A stretch of DNA of 64,000 nucleotides from Bog-756 sp038210245 (GCA_038210245.1 JBBQWW010000006.1:1-64000), one strand, 5' to 3'; shown: positions 16,869 through 28,067, counted from the first letter of the stretch. The notes: a model not told the origin generated them from the sequence alone. Made by a program: numbers and translations.

Positions 16869-17474
16869 ATGGCCCCCCGCACCCTGGTCCTCGCTTCGGG
16901 CTCCCCGGCCCGGCTGCGCCTACTCCGCGACGCCGGGTTCGACCCTGAGGTGGTGGTCAGCGGGGTGGACGAGGACCGGGTCACCGCACCCGACACGCCG
17001 TCCCTGGTCACCACGCTGGCCGAGCAGAAGGCCACCGCCGTGGCCGACCCGTCCGGGAAGGCGGTGGTGGTGGGGTGTGACTCGATGCTCGAGTTCGACG
17101 GTACCCCTCACGGGAAGCCCGCCTCGGTGGAGGTGGCCCGGGCCTGGCTCCGCTCCATGCGGGGACGGTCGGGCACCCTGTACACCGGGCACTGCGTGAT
17201 CGACGAGCCCACCGGCCGCCGGATCACCGACGTGGCCGGAACCACGGTGCGGTTCGGGGTCACCACCGATACCGAGCTCGATGCCTACCTGGCCACCGGG
17301 GAGGCCCAGGGGGTGGCCGGCGCCTTCACCCTCGACGGGCGGTCGGCCCCGTTCATCGACGGCGTGGACGGAGACCCCGGGAACGTCATCGGGCTCTCGC
17401 TTCCGCTGCTGCGGTCGATGCTGGCCCGCATGGACATCCTCATCACCGAGCTGTGGGCCGGGTCCGGCGGGTGA
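16869..17474 (+). CDS. maf: Maf family nucleoside triphosphate pyrophosphatase
   Basis: Maf/Ham1-fold nucleotide pyrophosphatase, 201 aa, which in studied relatives hydrolyses dTTP/UTP or modified nucleotides and can inhibit septation. The N-terminal signature LASGSPARLRLL and the following SGVDED are diagnostic; VVGCDSMLEFDG contains the metal-binding Asp; AGAFTLDGRSAPFIDGVDGD is the C-terminal motif. The last codons overlap the start of the Dus gene (GTGA), so the two are translationally coupled. Confidence 0.93.
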   Translation: MAPRTLVLASGSPARLRLLRDAGFDPEVVVSGVDEDRVTAPDTPSLVTTLAEQKATAVADPSGKAVVVGCDSMLEFDGTPHGKPASVEVARAWLRSMRGRSGTLYTGHCVIDEPTGRRITDVAGTTVRFGVTTDTELDAYLATGEAQGVAGAFTLDGRSAPFIDGVDGDPGNVIGLSLPLLRSMLARMDILITELWAGSGG

Positions 17475-18646
17475 CCGACGACCCTCGGACCCCGCCAGCC
17501 ATGCCCGGGCCCACGTCGGCGCTCCCCCTCCCGACCCTCAAGCTGGGGTCGGTGGCCGTCGAGCCCCCGGTGGTGCTGGCCCCCATGGCCGGGGTCACCA
17601 ACGTGGCCTTCCGCCGGCTGTGCCGGACCTTCGGGGCCGGCCTCTACGTCAGCGAGATGATCACCGCCCGGGCCCTGGTCGAGGGCAACGCCAAGACTCT
17701 GGCCATGGCGGCCTTCGGCGCCGACGAGTCGGTCCGTAGTGTGCAGCTGTGCGGCGTCGACCCCGGCGTGATGGGTGCGGCGGTGACCCGCCTGGTGGAG
17801 GAGATCGGCGTCGACCACATCGACCTCAATTTCGGCTGCCCGGCCGGCAAGGTGACCCGTCAAGGGGCGGGGGCCGCCCTCCCGGTGCACCGGGCCCTGT
17901 TCGCTGCCATCGTCGGGGCAGCCGTCGACTCAGCCGGTCCGGTGCCGGTCACCGTCAAGCTCCGGATCGGGGTGGACGACGACCACGTCACGTTCCTCGA
18001 GGCCGGGACCATCGCCGAGGACCGGGGGGCGAGCGCCGTCACGTTGCACGCCCGGACGGCCGAGCAGCTCTACTCCGGTCACGCCGACTGGCGGGCCATC
18101 GCCGAGCTCAAGGCCGCGGTGACCACCATCCCGGTGCTGGGCAACGGGGACCTGTGGGAGGCGTCCGACGCCCTGGCCATGGTGGCCGCCACCGGGTGCG
18201 ACGGGGTGGTGGTGGGACGGGGCTGTCTCGGCCGACCCTGGCTGTTCCGTGACCTGGCCGACGCCTTCGCCGGACGGACGGTGTCGCCGCCCCCCGACCT
18301 CGCCGCCATCGTGGCCATGATGCGTACCCACGCCGAACTCCTCAGCCAGACCTTCGGCGAGGACCTCGGTGTCCGTCAGTTCCGCAAGCACGCCGGCTGG
18401 TATCTGACCGGCTTCCCGGTCGGCTCCACCGTGCGCCGCTCGCTCGGCCTGGCCAGCTCCCTGGCCGAGCTGCACCGGCTGTTGGACGGGATCGACGGCA
18501 CCCTGGCCTTTCCCCTCGAGGCTCTCCGCATGGCCCGGGGCCACACCAACGGGCCTCGTCCGGTCCGACTGCCCGCAGGTTGGCTCGACAACGTGGACGA
18601 CCCCACTCCCCCGCTCGGCGGCGACCTGCTGGTCTCCGGGGGATGA
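17471..18646 (+). CDS. dusB: tRNA-dihydrouridine synthase (DusB-like)
   Basis: FMN-dependent enzyme that reduces specific uridines in tRNA to dihydrouridine. 391 aa from GTG 17471, which overlaps the maf stop. The TIM-barrel signatures are APMAGVTNVAFRRLC at the N-terminus, the catalytic Cys in NFGCPAGKVTRQGAG, and VLGNGDLWE with the following GCDGVVVGRGCLGRPWLF that binds FMN phosphate. The C-terminal helical tRNA-binding domain contains RQFRKHAGWYL, typical of DusB. The gene ends in ATGA overlap with the next reading frame. Confidence 0.93.
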   Translation: MTDDPRTPPAMPGPTSALPLPTLKLGSVAVEPPVVLAPMAGVTNVAFRRLCRTFGAGLYVSEMITARALVEGNAKTLAMAAFGADESVRSVQLCGVDPGVMGAAVTRLVEEIGVDHIDLNFGCPAGKVTRQGAGAALPVHRALFAAIVGAAVDSAGPVPVTVKLRIGVDDDHVTFLEAGTIAEDRGASAVTLHARTAEQLYSGHADWRAIAELKAAVTTIPVLGNGDLWEASDALAMVAATGCDGVVVGRGCLGRPWLFRDLADAFAGRTVSPPPDLAAIVAMMRTHAELLSQTFGEDLGVRQFRKHAGWYLTGFPVGSTVRRSLGLASSLAELHRLLDGIDGTLAFPLEALRMARGHTNGPRPVRLPAGWLDNVDDPTPPLGGDLLVSGG

Positions 18647-20103
18647 CCGCCCACGACGCCGAAGGTGGTGCGGTGCCGGGCTCCCCTCCGGTGGCCCGGC
18701 CCGGCCGGATCGCCGTGACCGGGGCCAACGGGTTCGTCGGTCGGGAGCTGGTGCCCCATCTGGTCGGCTTAGGTCACACCGTGCGGGCCCTCGTCCGTGA
18801 TCCCCACAGCCTGGAGGACGGACCTGCCCTCGAGGTCCATGGGGTGGACGTGGCCGACTCCGACGCCCTGGTGGTGGCCCTGGCCGGGTGCGACGTGGCC
18901 TACTACCTGGTCCACGCCATGGCCGGCGGCGCCGGCTTCGCCGAGCGCGACCGGTCCCTGGCCCGGTCCTTTGCCCGGGCTGCCGCTCAGGCTGGGGTGG
19001 GCCGAATCGTCTACCTGGGCGGACTCGGCCATGGTGACCTCTCCGAGCACCTCAGCAGTCGACAGGAGGTAGGGGAGGTCCTCGGGTCCACCGGGGTGCC
19101 CACGGTGGAGCTTCGGGCCGCAGTGATCCTCGGAGCCGGGAGCATCTCCTTCGAAATGGTCCGCTACCTCACCGAGCGACTGCCCATGATGGTCTGTCCC
19201 CGGTGGGTCAACACCCGGGTCCAACCCCTGGCCCTCGGAGACCTGCTGGCCTACCTCACCGAAGCCGCCTACGTGGCCCCGGGCGTCTACGACGTCGGAA
19301 GCCCCGATGTGACCACGTACCGCGAGATGATGGACACCTACGCCCGGGTCCGCGGCCTCCGGCGCCGGTTCATCGTCAAGGTTACCGTCCTCAGCCCGGC
19401 GCTGTCGGCCCACTGGGTGGACCTGGTCACCCCGGTCGACCAGACGGTCAGCCACGCCCTCATCGAGAGCCTGGCCAACGAGGTCACCGTCCGCCATCGG
19501 GAGCGCACCGATGCCGCCTTCGCCGTGCGTCCGCTGGGAGTGGAGGCGGCCATCCGGGCCGCCCTCGACGACCAGGCCACCCAGTTGGCCGGCACCCTGT
19601 TCGACCGGACCCAGGGGCTGGCGGAGGGGGTCTACACCGATCGATCCTCGGCCCGGGTCCGGCCCGGGGGCATCTCGGACGACGGCGCCGTGGCCGGGGT
19701 GGAGGCCGACCTGGACGACTGTGGCGGCCAGCTGACCTGGTACGGCTGGCCCTACGCCTGGCAGCTCCGCATCGCCCTCGGTCATCTGTTCGACGAGGAT
19801 CTCCGCCTGGGGCGGTCCGGGCCGGTGGAGCAGGGGGGCACCGTCGACTGGTGGACGGTGGAGGTGCGGGAGCCGCAGACCCTGGTGCTCTCGACCCGCG
19901 CCTGGTTCTGCGGCGAGGCCTGGCTGGGCTTCCGGGTGTCGTCCACCCATCCCGTGCGCATCGAGCAGGTCGGCTCCCTTCGGACTCGGGGACTGTTGGG
20001 CATGGCCTACTGGTGGTTGCTGTGGCCCATCCACCAGATCGCGTTCCGGGCCATGGTCCACCACCGGGTGGTGCGGGCCCGGAGGATGGCCCGCCACGGC
20101 TGA
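18643..20103 (+). CDS. NAD(P)-binding SDR protein with DUF2867 domain
   Basis: 486-aa protein in two parts. Residues about 20-250 form an atypical SDR (NmrA/YbjT-like) Rossmann domain with TGANGFVGRELV and the segments VVALAGCDVAYYLVHAM and RIVYLGGLGHG. Residues about 310-480 form a DUF2867 domain (VWWTVE-like region, then HQIAFRAMVHHRV). Proteins of this two-domain type are common in actinobacteria; the substrate is unknown. ATG 18643 overlaps the dusB stop, making a maf-dusB-SDR operon. Confidence 0.88.
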   Translation: MTAHDAEGGAVPGSPPVARPGRIAVTGANGFVGRELVPHLVGLGHTVRALVRDPHSLEDGPALEVHGVDVADSDALVVALAGCDVAYYLVHAMAGGAGFAERDRSLARSFARAAAQAGVGRIVYLGGLGHGDLSEHLSSRQEVGEVLGSTGVPTVELRAAVILGAGSISFEMVRYLTERLPMMVCPRWVNTRVQPLALGDLLAYLTEAAYVAPGVYDVGSPDVTTYREMMDTYARVRGLRRRFIVKVTVLSPALSAHWVDLVTPVDQTVSHALIESLANEVTVRHRERTDAAFAVRPLGVEAAIRAALDDQATQLAGTLFDRTQGLAEGVYTDRSSARVRPGGISDDGAVAGVEADLDDCGGQLTWYGWPYAWQLRIALGHLFDEDLRLGRSGPVEQGGTVDWWTVEVREPQTLVLSTRAWFCGEAWLGFRVSSTHPVRIEQVGSLRTRGLLGMAYWWLLWPIHQIAFRAMVHHRVVRARRMARHG

Positions 20104-20226
20104 GAGCAGCGCGCGTCGGGTGGGGCGCGGCGCTGTGGGAGACTGGGTGCGGTTGACCGCGTCGGGAGTCCCCGTCGTGGGCCCGGGCGAACGCCCCGGT
20201 CCTCCCCTGGTCACCCCCGCTCCCTG

Positions 20227-21828
20227 ATGATCGTCGGCTCCTCCCTCACCATTGAAATCGGCGACCGAACGCTGCTCCGTGACGCCTCCTTCGTGGTCGG
20301 CGCCGGTGAGAAGGTCGGACTGGTGGGCCGCAACGGGACCGGCAAGTCCACCTTCATCTCGGTGATCATTGACGAACCCGGGCACAATGTGCGCTCCACC
20401 GGCAACGCCGCCATCCGCGGCACCTACAGCTACCTGCCCCAGGTGCCGGTACCCCACGGCCTCGGCCTGGAGCCCATCGGTTTCTCCCACGTCCTGTCCG
20501 GCCGGGGGCTCGACGTGTTGGACGATGCCCTCAACAAAGCTCGCGACCAGATGGCCAAGGACCCGAGCAGTGAGAACATCGAGCTCTTCTCCGATCTCGA
20601 GGAGCAGTTCCGGGAGAACGGCGGCTACGAGGCGGAGTCCACCATGGCCCGACTGGCCGACGGCCTCGGCCTCCGTCAAGAACTACTGCTGGAGGACATC
20701 GAGAGCCTCTCGGGGGGCCAGCGCCGACGGGTGGACCTGATCCGGATCCTCTTCCAGGGACCCGACACCATGATCCTCGACGAACCGACCAACCACCTCG
20801 ACCTGCCGGCCAAACGGTGGCTGATGGAGGAGCTGGAGCGGTTCCCCGGGGCCATCCTGGTGGTCAGCCACGACCTCAAGCTGCTCGACCGGTCCATCAA
20901 CAAGGTCCTGCACCTGTCCGACGGACACCTGCACGAGTTCAAGGGCACCTACTCGTCGTACATGGTCCAGCTCGAGGCGGACCAGAGCCAACGGGAACGG
21001 TCCGCCCTGCTCGAGGGGCGGGAGATCAAGCGGCTGTCCACCCTGGCCGACTCCATGCGGGGCAGCACCAACCGCCGGGCCCGGATCGCCAAGTCACTGG
21101 ACAAGCGGGTGGAGCGGCTGGAGTCGAGCAAGACCGAGGTCCACAAGCGCGAGAAGAAGAGCTCGTTCCACCTACCCACCCCCCAACGGTCCGGCGAGGT
21201 ACCGCTGCGAACCACCGACCTGTCCGTCACCTACGACGACACCACCACGGTGTTGGAGGCGGTCAACTTCCACTGCCGCCGGGGCGACCGGGCTGTGATC
21301 ATCGGCCGGAACGGGGCCGGCAAGTCCAGCCTGCTCCGCTGCCTGGCCGGGGTGCAGGAGCCCACCGGTGGGCTCGTCGAGCTCGGGGCCAACGTGACTC
21401 TCGGGTACTTCGCCCAAGAGCACGAGCAGGTCGACATGGACCGCACCGTGCTCGAGAACATCGACGACACCATCCTCATCCAGGAGACCGAGCGACGGGC
21501 CCTCCTCGGCATGTTCGGTATCGCCGGCAAGGCCGCCTACCAGATGCCCAAGACGCTGTCGGGCGGCGAACGGGCCAAGCTGGGCCTGGCCATGCTGGCC
21601 GCCGGCCGGGCCAACGTCCTCCTCCTCGACGAGCCGACCAACAACCTCGACCCGTCATCCATCGAGGCGGTAGGGACCATGCTCAGCCAGTGGCCCGGGA
21701 CCATCGTGGTGGTCAGCCACGACCGGGCGTTCGTGGAGGCTTTGGCCCCGACTCACTGCCTCAAGCTCCCCGATGAGATCTTCACCCACTGGGACGACGA
21801 GTACCTCGACCAGGTGGAGATGAAGTAG
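20227..21828 (+). CDS. ABC-F family ATPase
   Basis: Second ABC-F protein in the window, 533 aa, cytosolic. Cassette 1: Walker A GRNGTGKST, signature LSGGQRRRVDL, Walker B LDEPTNHLD. Cassette 2: GRNGAGKSS, LSGGERAKLGLAM and LDEPTNNLD. The inter-domain linker has SMRGSTNRRARIAKSLDKRV, and there is no long C-terminal coiled coil, unlike the gene at 12065. It resembles the actinobacterial ABC-F proteins that act on ribosomes; a resistance role cannot be inferred. About 120 nt of upstream sequence contains no gene. Confidence 0.9.
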   Translation: MIVGSSLTIEIGDRTLLRDASFVVGAGEKVGLVGRNGTGKSTFISVIIDEPGHNVRSTGNAAIRGTYSYLPQVPVPHGLGLEPIGFSHVLSGRGLDVLDDALNKARDQMAKDPSSENIELFSDLEEQFRENGGYEAESTMARLADGLGLRQELLLEDIESLSGGQRRRVDLIRILFQGPDTMILDEPTNHLDLPAKRWLMEELERFPGAILVVSHDLKLLDRSINKVLHLSDGHLHEFKGTYSSYMVQLEADQSQRERSALLEGREIKRLSTLADSMRGSTNRRARIAKSLDKRVERLESSKTEVHKREKKSSFHLPTPQRSGEVPLRTTDLSVTYDDTTTVLEAVNFHCRRGDRAVIIGRNGAGKSSLLRCLAGVQEPTGGLVELGANVTLGYFAQEHEQVDMDRTVLENIDDTILIQETERRALLGMFGIAGKAAYQMPKTLSGGERAKLGLAMLAAGRANVLLLDEPTNNLDPSSIEAVGTMLSQWPGTIVVVSHDRAFVEALAPTHCLKLPDEIFTHWDDEYLDQVEMK

Positions 21829-21846
21829 GCGGCTGCGCCCAGCCGG

Positions 21847-22854
21847 TCAGCCGGTGGTCGAAGGGGTCCGACCGTTGCCGTTGGCCGTGGGGTCACCGGT
21901 GATGCCGGCGTCCTTCATTGCGTCCACCAGCACCTGGGCCGCCCCGACCAGACCGGCGGCCTCATAGGGCACCACGATCTTGGAGTTGGGCGACGTGGCC
22001 AGGGCCTGCAGGGCCCGGAGCTGCATGATGGCCAGCGTGTTGGGGTGGATGACCGAGGTGTCGATGGCGTCGAGCGCCGCCGACTCGCCCTCACCCCGCA
22101 GTTGTGCCGCCCGCTTCTCGCCGTCGGCTCGGAGCTCGAGCACCTGCTTCTGGGCCTCGGCAGCCAGGATCGACGCCTGCTTCTGACCTTCGGCCTCCAG
22201 CACGTTGGCCTGCTTGCGGCCCTGGGCGCTGTTGATGGCCGACTGCTGCTCGCCCTCGGACTTGAGGATGGCGGCCCGCTTGTGCTGCTCGGCCTCCTTC
22301 TGCTCGGACATGGCCTGGAGCACGTTGGTCGGTGGGGTGATGTCCAGGATCTCGATGCGGTTGAGCCGCACGCCCCACTTCAGCGTGGCCTCGGCCATGT
22401 GGTCCTGCATCTTGGAGTTGATGGTCTCGCGCTCCGAGAGCGACTCGTCGAGGGTGAGCTCACCGAACACCGCCCGGAGCGCGGTCCGGGCCATCTGGTC
22501 GATGGCCAGTCCGAAGTCGTTGACCTCGAACAGCGCCAGCTTCACATCGGTGACCTGACAGAAGATGGTGGCGCTGACCCATAGCGAGACGTTGTCCTTG
22601 GTGATCACGGCCTGCTGATCGCCGGTCCGTGGGAACTCGCGTACATCCACCTTGTCCATCCGGTCGGCCAGTGGGAGCAGCACGTGCAACCCGGGCTGCT
22701 TGATGGACTTGAACTCACCGAACCGCTTGACCACACCCACGCAGCCCTGCTGGACCACCTTGAGACACGACTTCAGGAACACCACAATCAGGGCAAAGAT
22801 GGCCACGGCCACCACGGCCAGCGCAATCGACGTTCCTACCGAACCGATGATCAT
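21847..22854 (-). CDS. SPFH/Band 7 (stomatin-like) membrane protein
   Basis: 335-aa slipin/stomatin-type protein. An N-terminal membrane anchor (IALAVVAVAIFALIVVF) is followed by the SPFH domain (VQQGCVGVVKRFGEF to about LRAVFGELTLDE), then a long Ala/Glu/Gln/Lys-rich coiled coil (EAEGQKQASILAAEAQKQ) and a C-terminal segment with LQALATSPNSKIVVP. Such proteins form large membrane rings and act with NfeD partners. ATG 22854 has GGAGGAGG at 22863-22870. The NfeD-domain gene lies directly upstream on the same strand, 116 nt away. Confidence 0.92.
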   Translation of the reverse strand: MIIGSVGTSIALAVVAVAIFALIVVFLKSCLKVVQQGCVGVVKRFGEFKSIKQPGLHVLLPLADRMDKVDVREFPRTGDQQAVITKDNVSLWVSATIFCQVTDVKLALFEVNDFGLAIDQMARTALRAVFGELTLDESLSERETINSKMQDHMAEATLKWGVRLNRIEILDITPPTNVLQAMSEQKEAEQHKRAAILKSEGEQQSAINSAQGRKQANVLEAEGQKQASILAAEAQKQVLELRADGEKRAAQLRGEGESAALDAIDTSVIHPNTLAIMQLRALQALATSPNSKIVVPYEAAGLVGAAQVLVDAMKDAGITGDPTANGNGRTPSTTG

Positions 22855-22970
22855 GACGACCACCTCCTCCACCCCACTGTAGGCACTCCGGCCTCCGCCG
22901 CGCGCCGCGGTCAGGCCCAGGAGCCTGGAGTGGTCCGCCGACCGTGGCCAACGAAATGGTCAGGCGTGGA

Positions 22971-23183
22971 TCAGGCGTCGTCGGTGGGGTAGACGACCAG
23001 CAGCCCCCGCTCCACGTCGGCCACCACCACGGTGGTCCCGACGGCGATGGTGGTGCCAGGGAACAGCGAGACGGCATACCACTCCTCGCCTCGCGAGAAC
23101 ACGGAGCCCGGTTCGTGGCTGTCGGAGACCGGCTTCCTCACCACCGCCGTCTCGCCGATCATGCCCGAGACACCGTTCAACAT
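22971..23183 (-). CDS. NfeD C-terminal (OB-fold) domain protein
   Basis: 70-aa protein missed if only long open frames are considered, since it sits at the end of a much longer meaningless frame. ATG 23183 is fixed by GGAGAGG directly upstream. The sequence (GMIGETAVVRKPVS, GEEWYAVSLFPGTTIAVGT, VVADVERGLLVVYPTD) matches the soluble OB-fold domain of NfeD proteins, without their membrane helices or protease domain. NfeD proteins pair with SPFH proteins, and the downstream neighbour is an SPFH protein, which supports the call. Confidence 0.82.
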   Translation of the reverse strand: MLNGVSGMIGETAVVRKPVSDSHEPGSVFSRGEEWYAVSLFPGTTIAVGTTVVVADVERGLLVVYPTDDA

Positions 23184-23319
23184 CGACCTCTCCGTTTCCG
23201 ACTGCGAGTCCGGACGTCCACCCGGGGACGCCTCCCACCCGTTGATCAGCACTATACGGCCTTCCCCTGACGGCCACTCCCGCCGATCCTCCACCCAGCC
23301 GCCTGCCAACACGGCCGGA

Positions 23320-23325
23320 TACTCT
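23320..23325 (+). promoter_or_regulatory. TACTCT -10-like hexamer
   Basis: Ends 5 nt before ATG 23331. Confidence 0.45.
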
Positions 23326-23330
23326 GGGTC

Positions 23331-23726
23331 ATGGCCATCGACGACGAGAAGTACATCCTGCTGACCACGTTCAAGCGAGACGGCACGCCCGTCCCCACTC
23401 CGGTCTGGGTGGTCCCGCTGGAGGGCGGAACAGTCGGCCTGTGGACCAGCTCGGGGTCGGGAAAGGTCAAGCGCCTGGCCCACACGTCCCGCGTCACCGT
23501 CCAGGCCTGCGACGTCCGAGGACGGGTCAAGGAGGGTTCCGTGCCCATCGAGGCCTCCGCGGAGATGGTGAGCGGTCCGGAGTACGCGGTGATCCAGGCC
23601 AAGGTCAAGGCCAAGTACGGCGTCATGACGTCGATCACCAAGTTCCTCGGCAAGGTCGGTGGACTGTTCAAGGGGAAGCAGGTGCCCTACGGCGACACCG
23701 GCGTGGTCATCACCACGGCCGGCTGA
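23331..23726 (+). CDS. PPOX-class F420-dependent oxidoreductase
   Basis: 131-aa split-beta-barrel flavin/deazaflavin oxidoreductase of the pyridoxamine-phosphate-oxidase-like class (TIGR03666 type). The N-terminal ILLTTFKRDGTPVPTPVWVV and the following LWTSSGSGKVKRLAHTSRV are characteristic; the Lys/Arg-rich loop fits binding of the F420 polyglutamate tail or phosphate. Substrate unknown. Its presence suggests the host makes coenzyme F420. Confidence 0.87.
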   Translation: MAIDDEKYILLTTFKRDGTPVPTPVWVVPLEGGTVGLWTSSGSGKVKRLAHTSRVTVQACDVRGRVKEGSVPIEASAEMVSGPEYAVIQAKVKAKYGVMTSITKFLGKVGGLFKGKQVPYGDTGVVITTAG

Positions 23727-23781
23727 AGCCGGGCCCGGAGCCACGGCCGGGGCGGGCCAAGACCGGGAGCCGGTCCTGGGA

Positions 23782-23787
23782 TACCGT
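23782..23787 (+). promoter_or_regulatory. TACCGT -10-like hexamer
   Basis: Ends 5 nt before ATG 23793. Confidence 0.45.
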
Positions 23788-23792
23788 GGCCC

Positions 23793-24689
23793 ATGGCCTC
23801 CGATCCCTCCGTAGCCCCGGTACCGGGGCTCGACCCGTTGACCGCTCGAAAGACCTGCCGCACGGTGGAGCCACTCCACGGGATGATCTACTTCGCCCCC
23901 GAAGCGGCCGAGTCCTACCTCGGGCTGGGCCTCCGGCCGGAGGCCGGCTACTTCGCCTCCCGGTCGGCACCCATGGGGGCGGTGGGGGCCGAGACGGTGA
24001 TCGCCACCTTCTTCAACTTCCACCCGGCACTGGTGCGGGCCGTCCTCCCCGAGGCCTGGACGGTGGCCTCGCCCGAGAAGGTCCTGGCCACCCGGCTCGA
24101 TGCCGCCGACGCTGCCCTCTGCCGCATGCTGGGTGACGCCGTCGGAAGCCCGGAGATGGCGCGGGCGGCCGACCTGGCCCGCCGGGCGGCCGAGCGGGCG
24201 GTTGTCCGCTACGAGGGTCGTCCGCTGTTCGCCGCCCACGCCGGACTGCCGTGGCCGGACCCACCCCATCTGGTCCTCTGGCACGCCCAGACCCTGTTGC
24301 GGGAGTTCCGCGGCGACGGCCACCTCGCCTCGCTGGTCCTCCACGATCTCGATCCGGTGGAGGCGCTCGGTCTCCACCTGGCCACCGGTGACCTGCCCGA
24401 GGCGTTCCTGAGGGGCACCCGGGGGTGGCCGGACGCCGAGTGGGAGTCCGGGGTGGACCGCCTGGTAACGCGGGGACTGGTGAGCCGAGTGGAGCCATCG
24501 GATGCCCACCGGGCCACGCTGGCCCTCACCGACCGGGGGACGGCCCTCCGGTCGGACATCGAAGCGGAGACCGACCGGGCGGCCGTCTACGCCTACGAGG
24601 CCCTGGGTGAGGACGGGTGTGCCGAACTCCGTGCCCTGGCCCGTCCGTTCAGCCGGGCTGTGGTCAACGCCGCCGGCTTCGGGTTCTGA
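23793..24689 (+). CDS. SCO6745 family helix-turn-helix-like protein
   Basis: 298-aa protein of the actinobacterial SCO6745 group. Conserved stretches include TVEPLHGMIYFAPEAAE, GYFASRSAPMGAVGAE, TFFNFHPALVRAVLPEAW and, in the C-terminal half, a winged-helix-like region (GVDRLVTRGLVSRVE, then RATLALTDRGTALR). The family is annotated as HTH-like, but its ligand or target is not established. It stands alone with its own promoter-like hexamer. Confidence 0.8.
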   Translation: MASDPSVAPVPGLDPLTARKTCRTVEPLHGMIYFAPEAAESYLGLGLRPEAGYFASRSAPMGAVGAETVIATFFNFHPALVRAVLPEAWTVASPEKVLATRLDAADAALCRMLGDAVGSPEMARAADLARRAAERAVVRYEGRPLFAAHAGLPWPDPPHLVLWHAQTLLREFRGDGHLASLVLHDLDPVEALGLHLATGDLPEAFLRGTRGWPDAEWESGVDRLVTRGLVSRVEPSDAHRATLALTDRGTALRSDIEAETDRAAVYAYEALGEDGCAELRALARPFSRAVVNAAGFGF

Positions 24690-24770
24690 CCGACACCGCA
24701 CCCTGCCGGACCGACCATCGGGGTCGTCGCCAGGCCCATGGGCCGACCGAGGGGAGCCCGCCGCTCCCGG

Positions 24771-25455
24771 CTATCCGGCCTCCGCTCCCCCGGCCACCAG
24801 GTCGGCGAGATCCGCCTCCTCGCCGGGTGCCACCACCACTCGGTAGCCATGGCGATGGCTCAGCCACTGCCGGTTCCGCCGGTGGATGTCGTGATGTCCG
24901 TCGAAGCGATCCAGGACCACCACCGTCTGGGTCCCGGCAAGGGCGTCGGTCACGGTGGCCAGCGCCTCCATGGACAGGCAGACTCCGTTGATGGTCCCGA
25001 GCCCGGCGTCGGCCACCAGGACCACCACGTCGGGAACCAACGCCGCCACCAGGTCGGTGGAGTCCCCGTCGGAGGCCTGGGGGGACCGGACGCCGCCGGC
25101 CATCTCCACCACCCCCACCTGGACCGGTGGGCCGGGCCAGATCATCTCCCCCACCAGATCGGCCACGGTGAACGGCGCCAGGCCCAGGGCTTCGGCGGCC
25201 ATGGGCGGGGCCATGGCCCGGTGATAGGAACGGTACGGAAGGCAGACGGCCCCGGGATCCTCACCCGACGCCTCCCCCAGCCGTTCAGCGTCGGTGGGAC
25301 CGCCCAACCGCAACCCTCCTGAATCGATGTCGAAGGACTGGGCCGGCTTGCGGGCCGCCACCGACACGCCCCGGGCCCGCAACTCCTCCAGCAGTCGGCA
25401 GCACACCCAGGTCTTGCCCACCTCGGTGCCGGTCCCGCACACCACGACCAGGTGC

Positions 25456-25466
<11 letters not shown>
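24771..25466 (-). CDS. bioD: Dethiobiotin synthetase
   Basis: ATP-dependent carboxylation and ring closure of 7,8-diaminopelargonate to dethiobiotin. About 231 aa from TTG 25466, which overlaps the bioF stop by 11 nt; a GTG three to eight codons later is possible. The P-loop GTGTEVGKTWV is diagnostic, followed by AARKPAQSFD (substrate Lys), PYRSYHRAMAPPMAAE, and VVEMAGGVRSPQ (Mg/ATP Glu). The gene is the third of a bioA-bioF-bioD operon. Confidence 0.93.
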
Positions 25467-26735
<1,269 letters not shown>

Positions 26736-26739
<4 letters not shown>

Positions 26740-28067
26740 GAACGGTCCTCGGACCAGACCTCGTCGATGGCCTCGGCCAGCACGTCGATCACCCGGTCGA
26801 TCTCGTCGATGGTGGTGGTCAGGGGAGGCATGATCACCACCACGTCCCCGAGCGGCCTGAGCAGGACACCACGGCGGACGGCCCCGGCACACACCCGACG
26901 ACCCCAGCGCTCGGATCCCGGCGGGGGATCGAGCTCCACGCCGACCATGAGGCCGCGCTGGCGGGTCGCCGCCACCCCGGGCCGACCGGCTATCGAGTCG
27001 CCGAGCCGTTCGGACAGCCGTTTGGCCGTCGCCTCCACGTTGGCCAGCACCTCCCACTCCCCCATGAGCTGAAGATGCCGGAGGGCCACGGCACAGGCCA
27101 GGGCGTTCCCTCCATAGGAGTGCCCGTGGTAGAAGGTCGCCTCGCTGAGGTCGGCGCCGTCGAAGGCACCGAACACCGGCCCCGACGCCACCGTGGCCGA
27201 CAAGGGCAGGTACCCGCCGGTGATGCCTTTGCCCAAGCACATCAGGTCCGGTCGGAATGTCGGTCCCGCCCACTCCGAGGCGAACAGGCGACCGGTGCGG
27301 CCGAAGCCGGTGGCCACCTCGTCGCAGATGAGGAGGACCCCGTTGGCCCGGCAAGCCTCCCCCACCCGGGCCAGGTCGGAGGGCTCGGCCACCAGGATGC
27401 CCGACGCCCCCTGCACCAGGGGCTCGATCACCACCGCGGCCAGTGTGTCGGCATGGGTCTCGATGGCGCCGACCATCTTGGTCGCCCAGTCCTCGGTGGC
27501 GTAGCCCGGCGTGCGCAGGACCGGGAAGCGGAGCGGATCGAAGAGGGCGGTGCCGAACCCACCGTCGCCCAGGGAGAGGGCCCCTACGGTGTCCCCGTGG
27601 TACGCGTCGCCGAGGGCCAGGAACTGGTGGCGGCCGGACTCGCCGCGGTTGACCCAGTACTGGAAGGCGATCTTGAGGGCCTGTTCCACGGCGACGGCAC
27701 CGTCCGAAGCGAACAGCACATGAGCATCGGTCATCGGCACCGCCGCCGCCAGGGCCTCGGCGAACTCCACCGCGGCCCGACTGCCATGGCCCAACAAGGT
27801 GGCGTGGGCCACCTTGCCCAGCTGGTCGATCACCGCCTCATCGAGCTCAGGCACATGGTGGCCCAGCGTGGTGACCCACAGCGAGGAGATGGCGTCGAAG
27901 TACCGGCGGCCGTGGACGTCGATGAGCTCGCGGCCCTCGGCCCGTTCCACCGTGAGGGGCGAGTTGCCGGCGTAGGCGGCCATCTGGGTGAAGCCGTGCC
28001 ACACCACAGCGGCATCCCGCTCCACCCAGGGATCGGGGGCGGGAAGAGGGTCTGGCCGGATGGTCAT
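26736..28067 (-). CDS. bioA: Adenosylmethionine-8-amino-7-oxononanoate aminotransferase
   Basis: PLP aminotransferase, 443 aa, converting 7-keto-8-aminopelargonate to 7,8-diaminopelargonate with SAM as amino donor. Conserved features: VWHGFTQMAAY (substrate Trp/Tyr region), DAISSLWVTTLGHHVPE, GDAYHGDTVGALSLG, LLICDEVATGFGRTG with the PLP Asp, and the Schiff-base Lys in CLGKGITGGYLPLSA. It opens the bioA-bioF-bioD operon. No clear Shine-Dalgarno or TANNNT box was found upstream. Confidence 0.95.
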
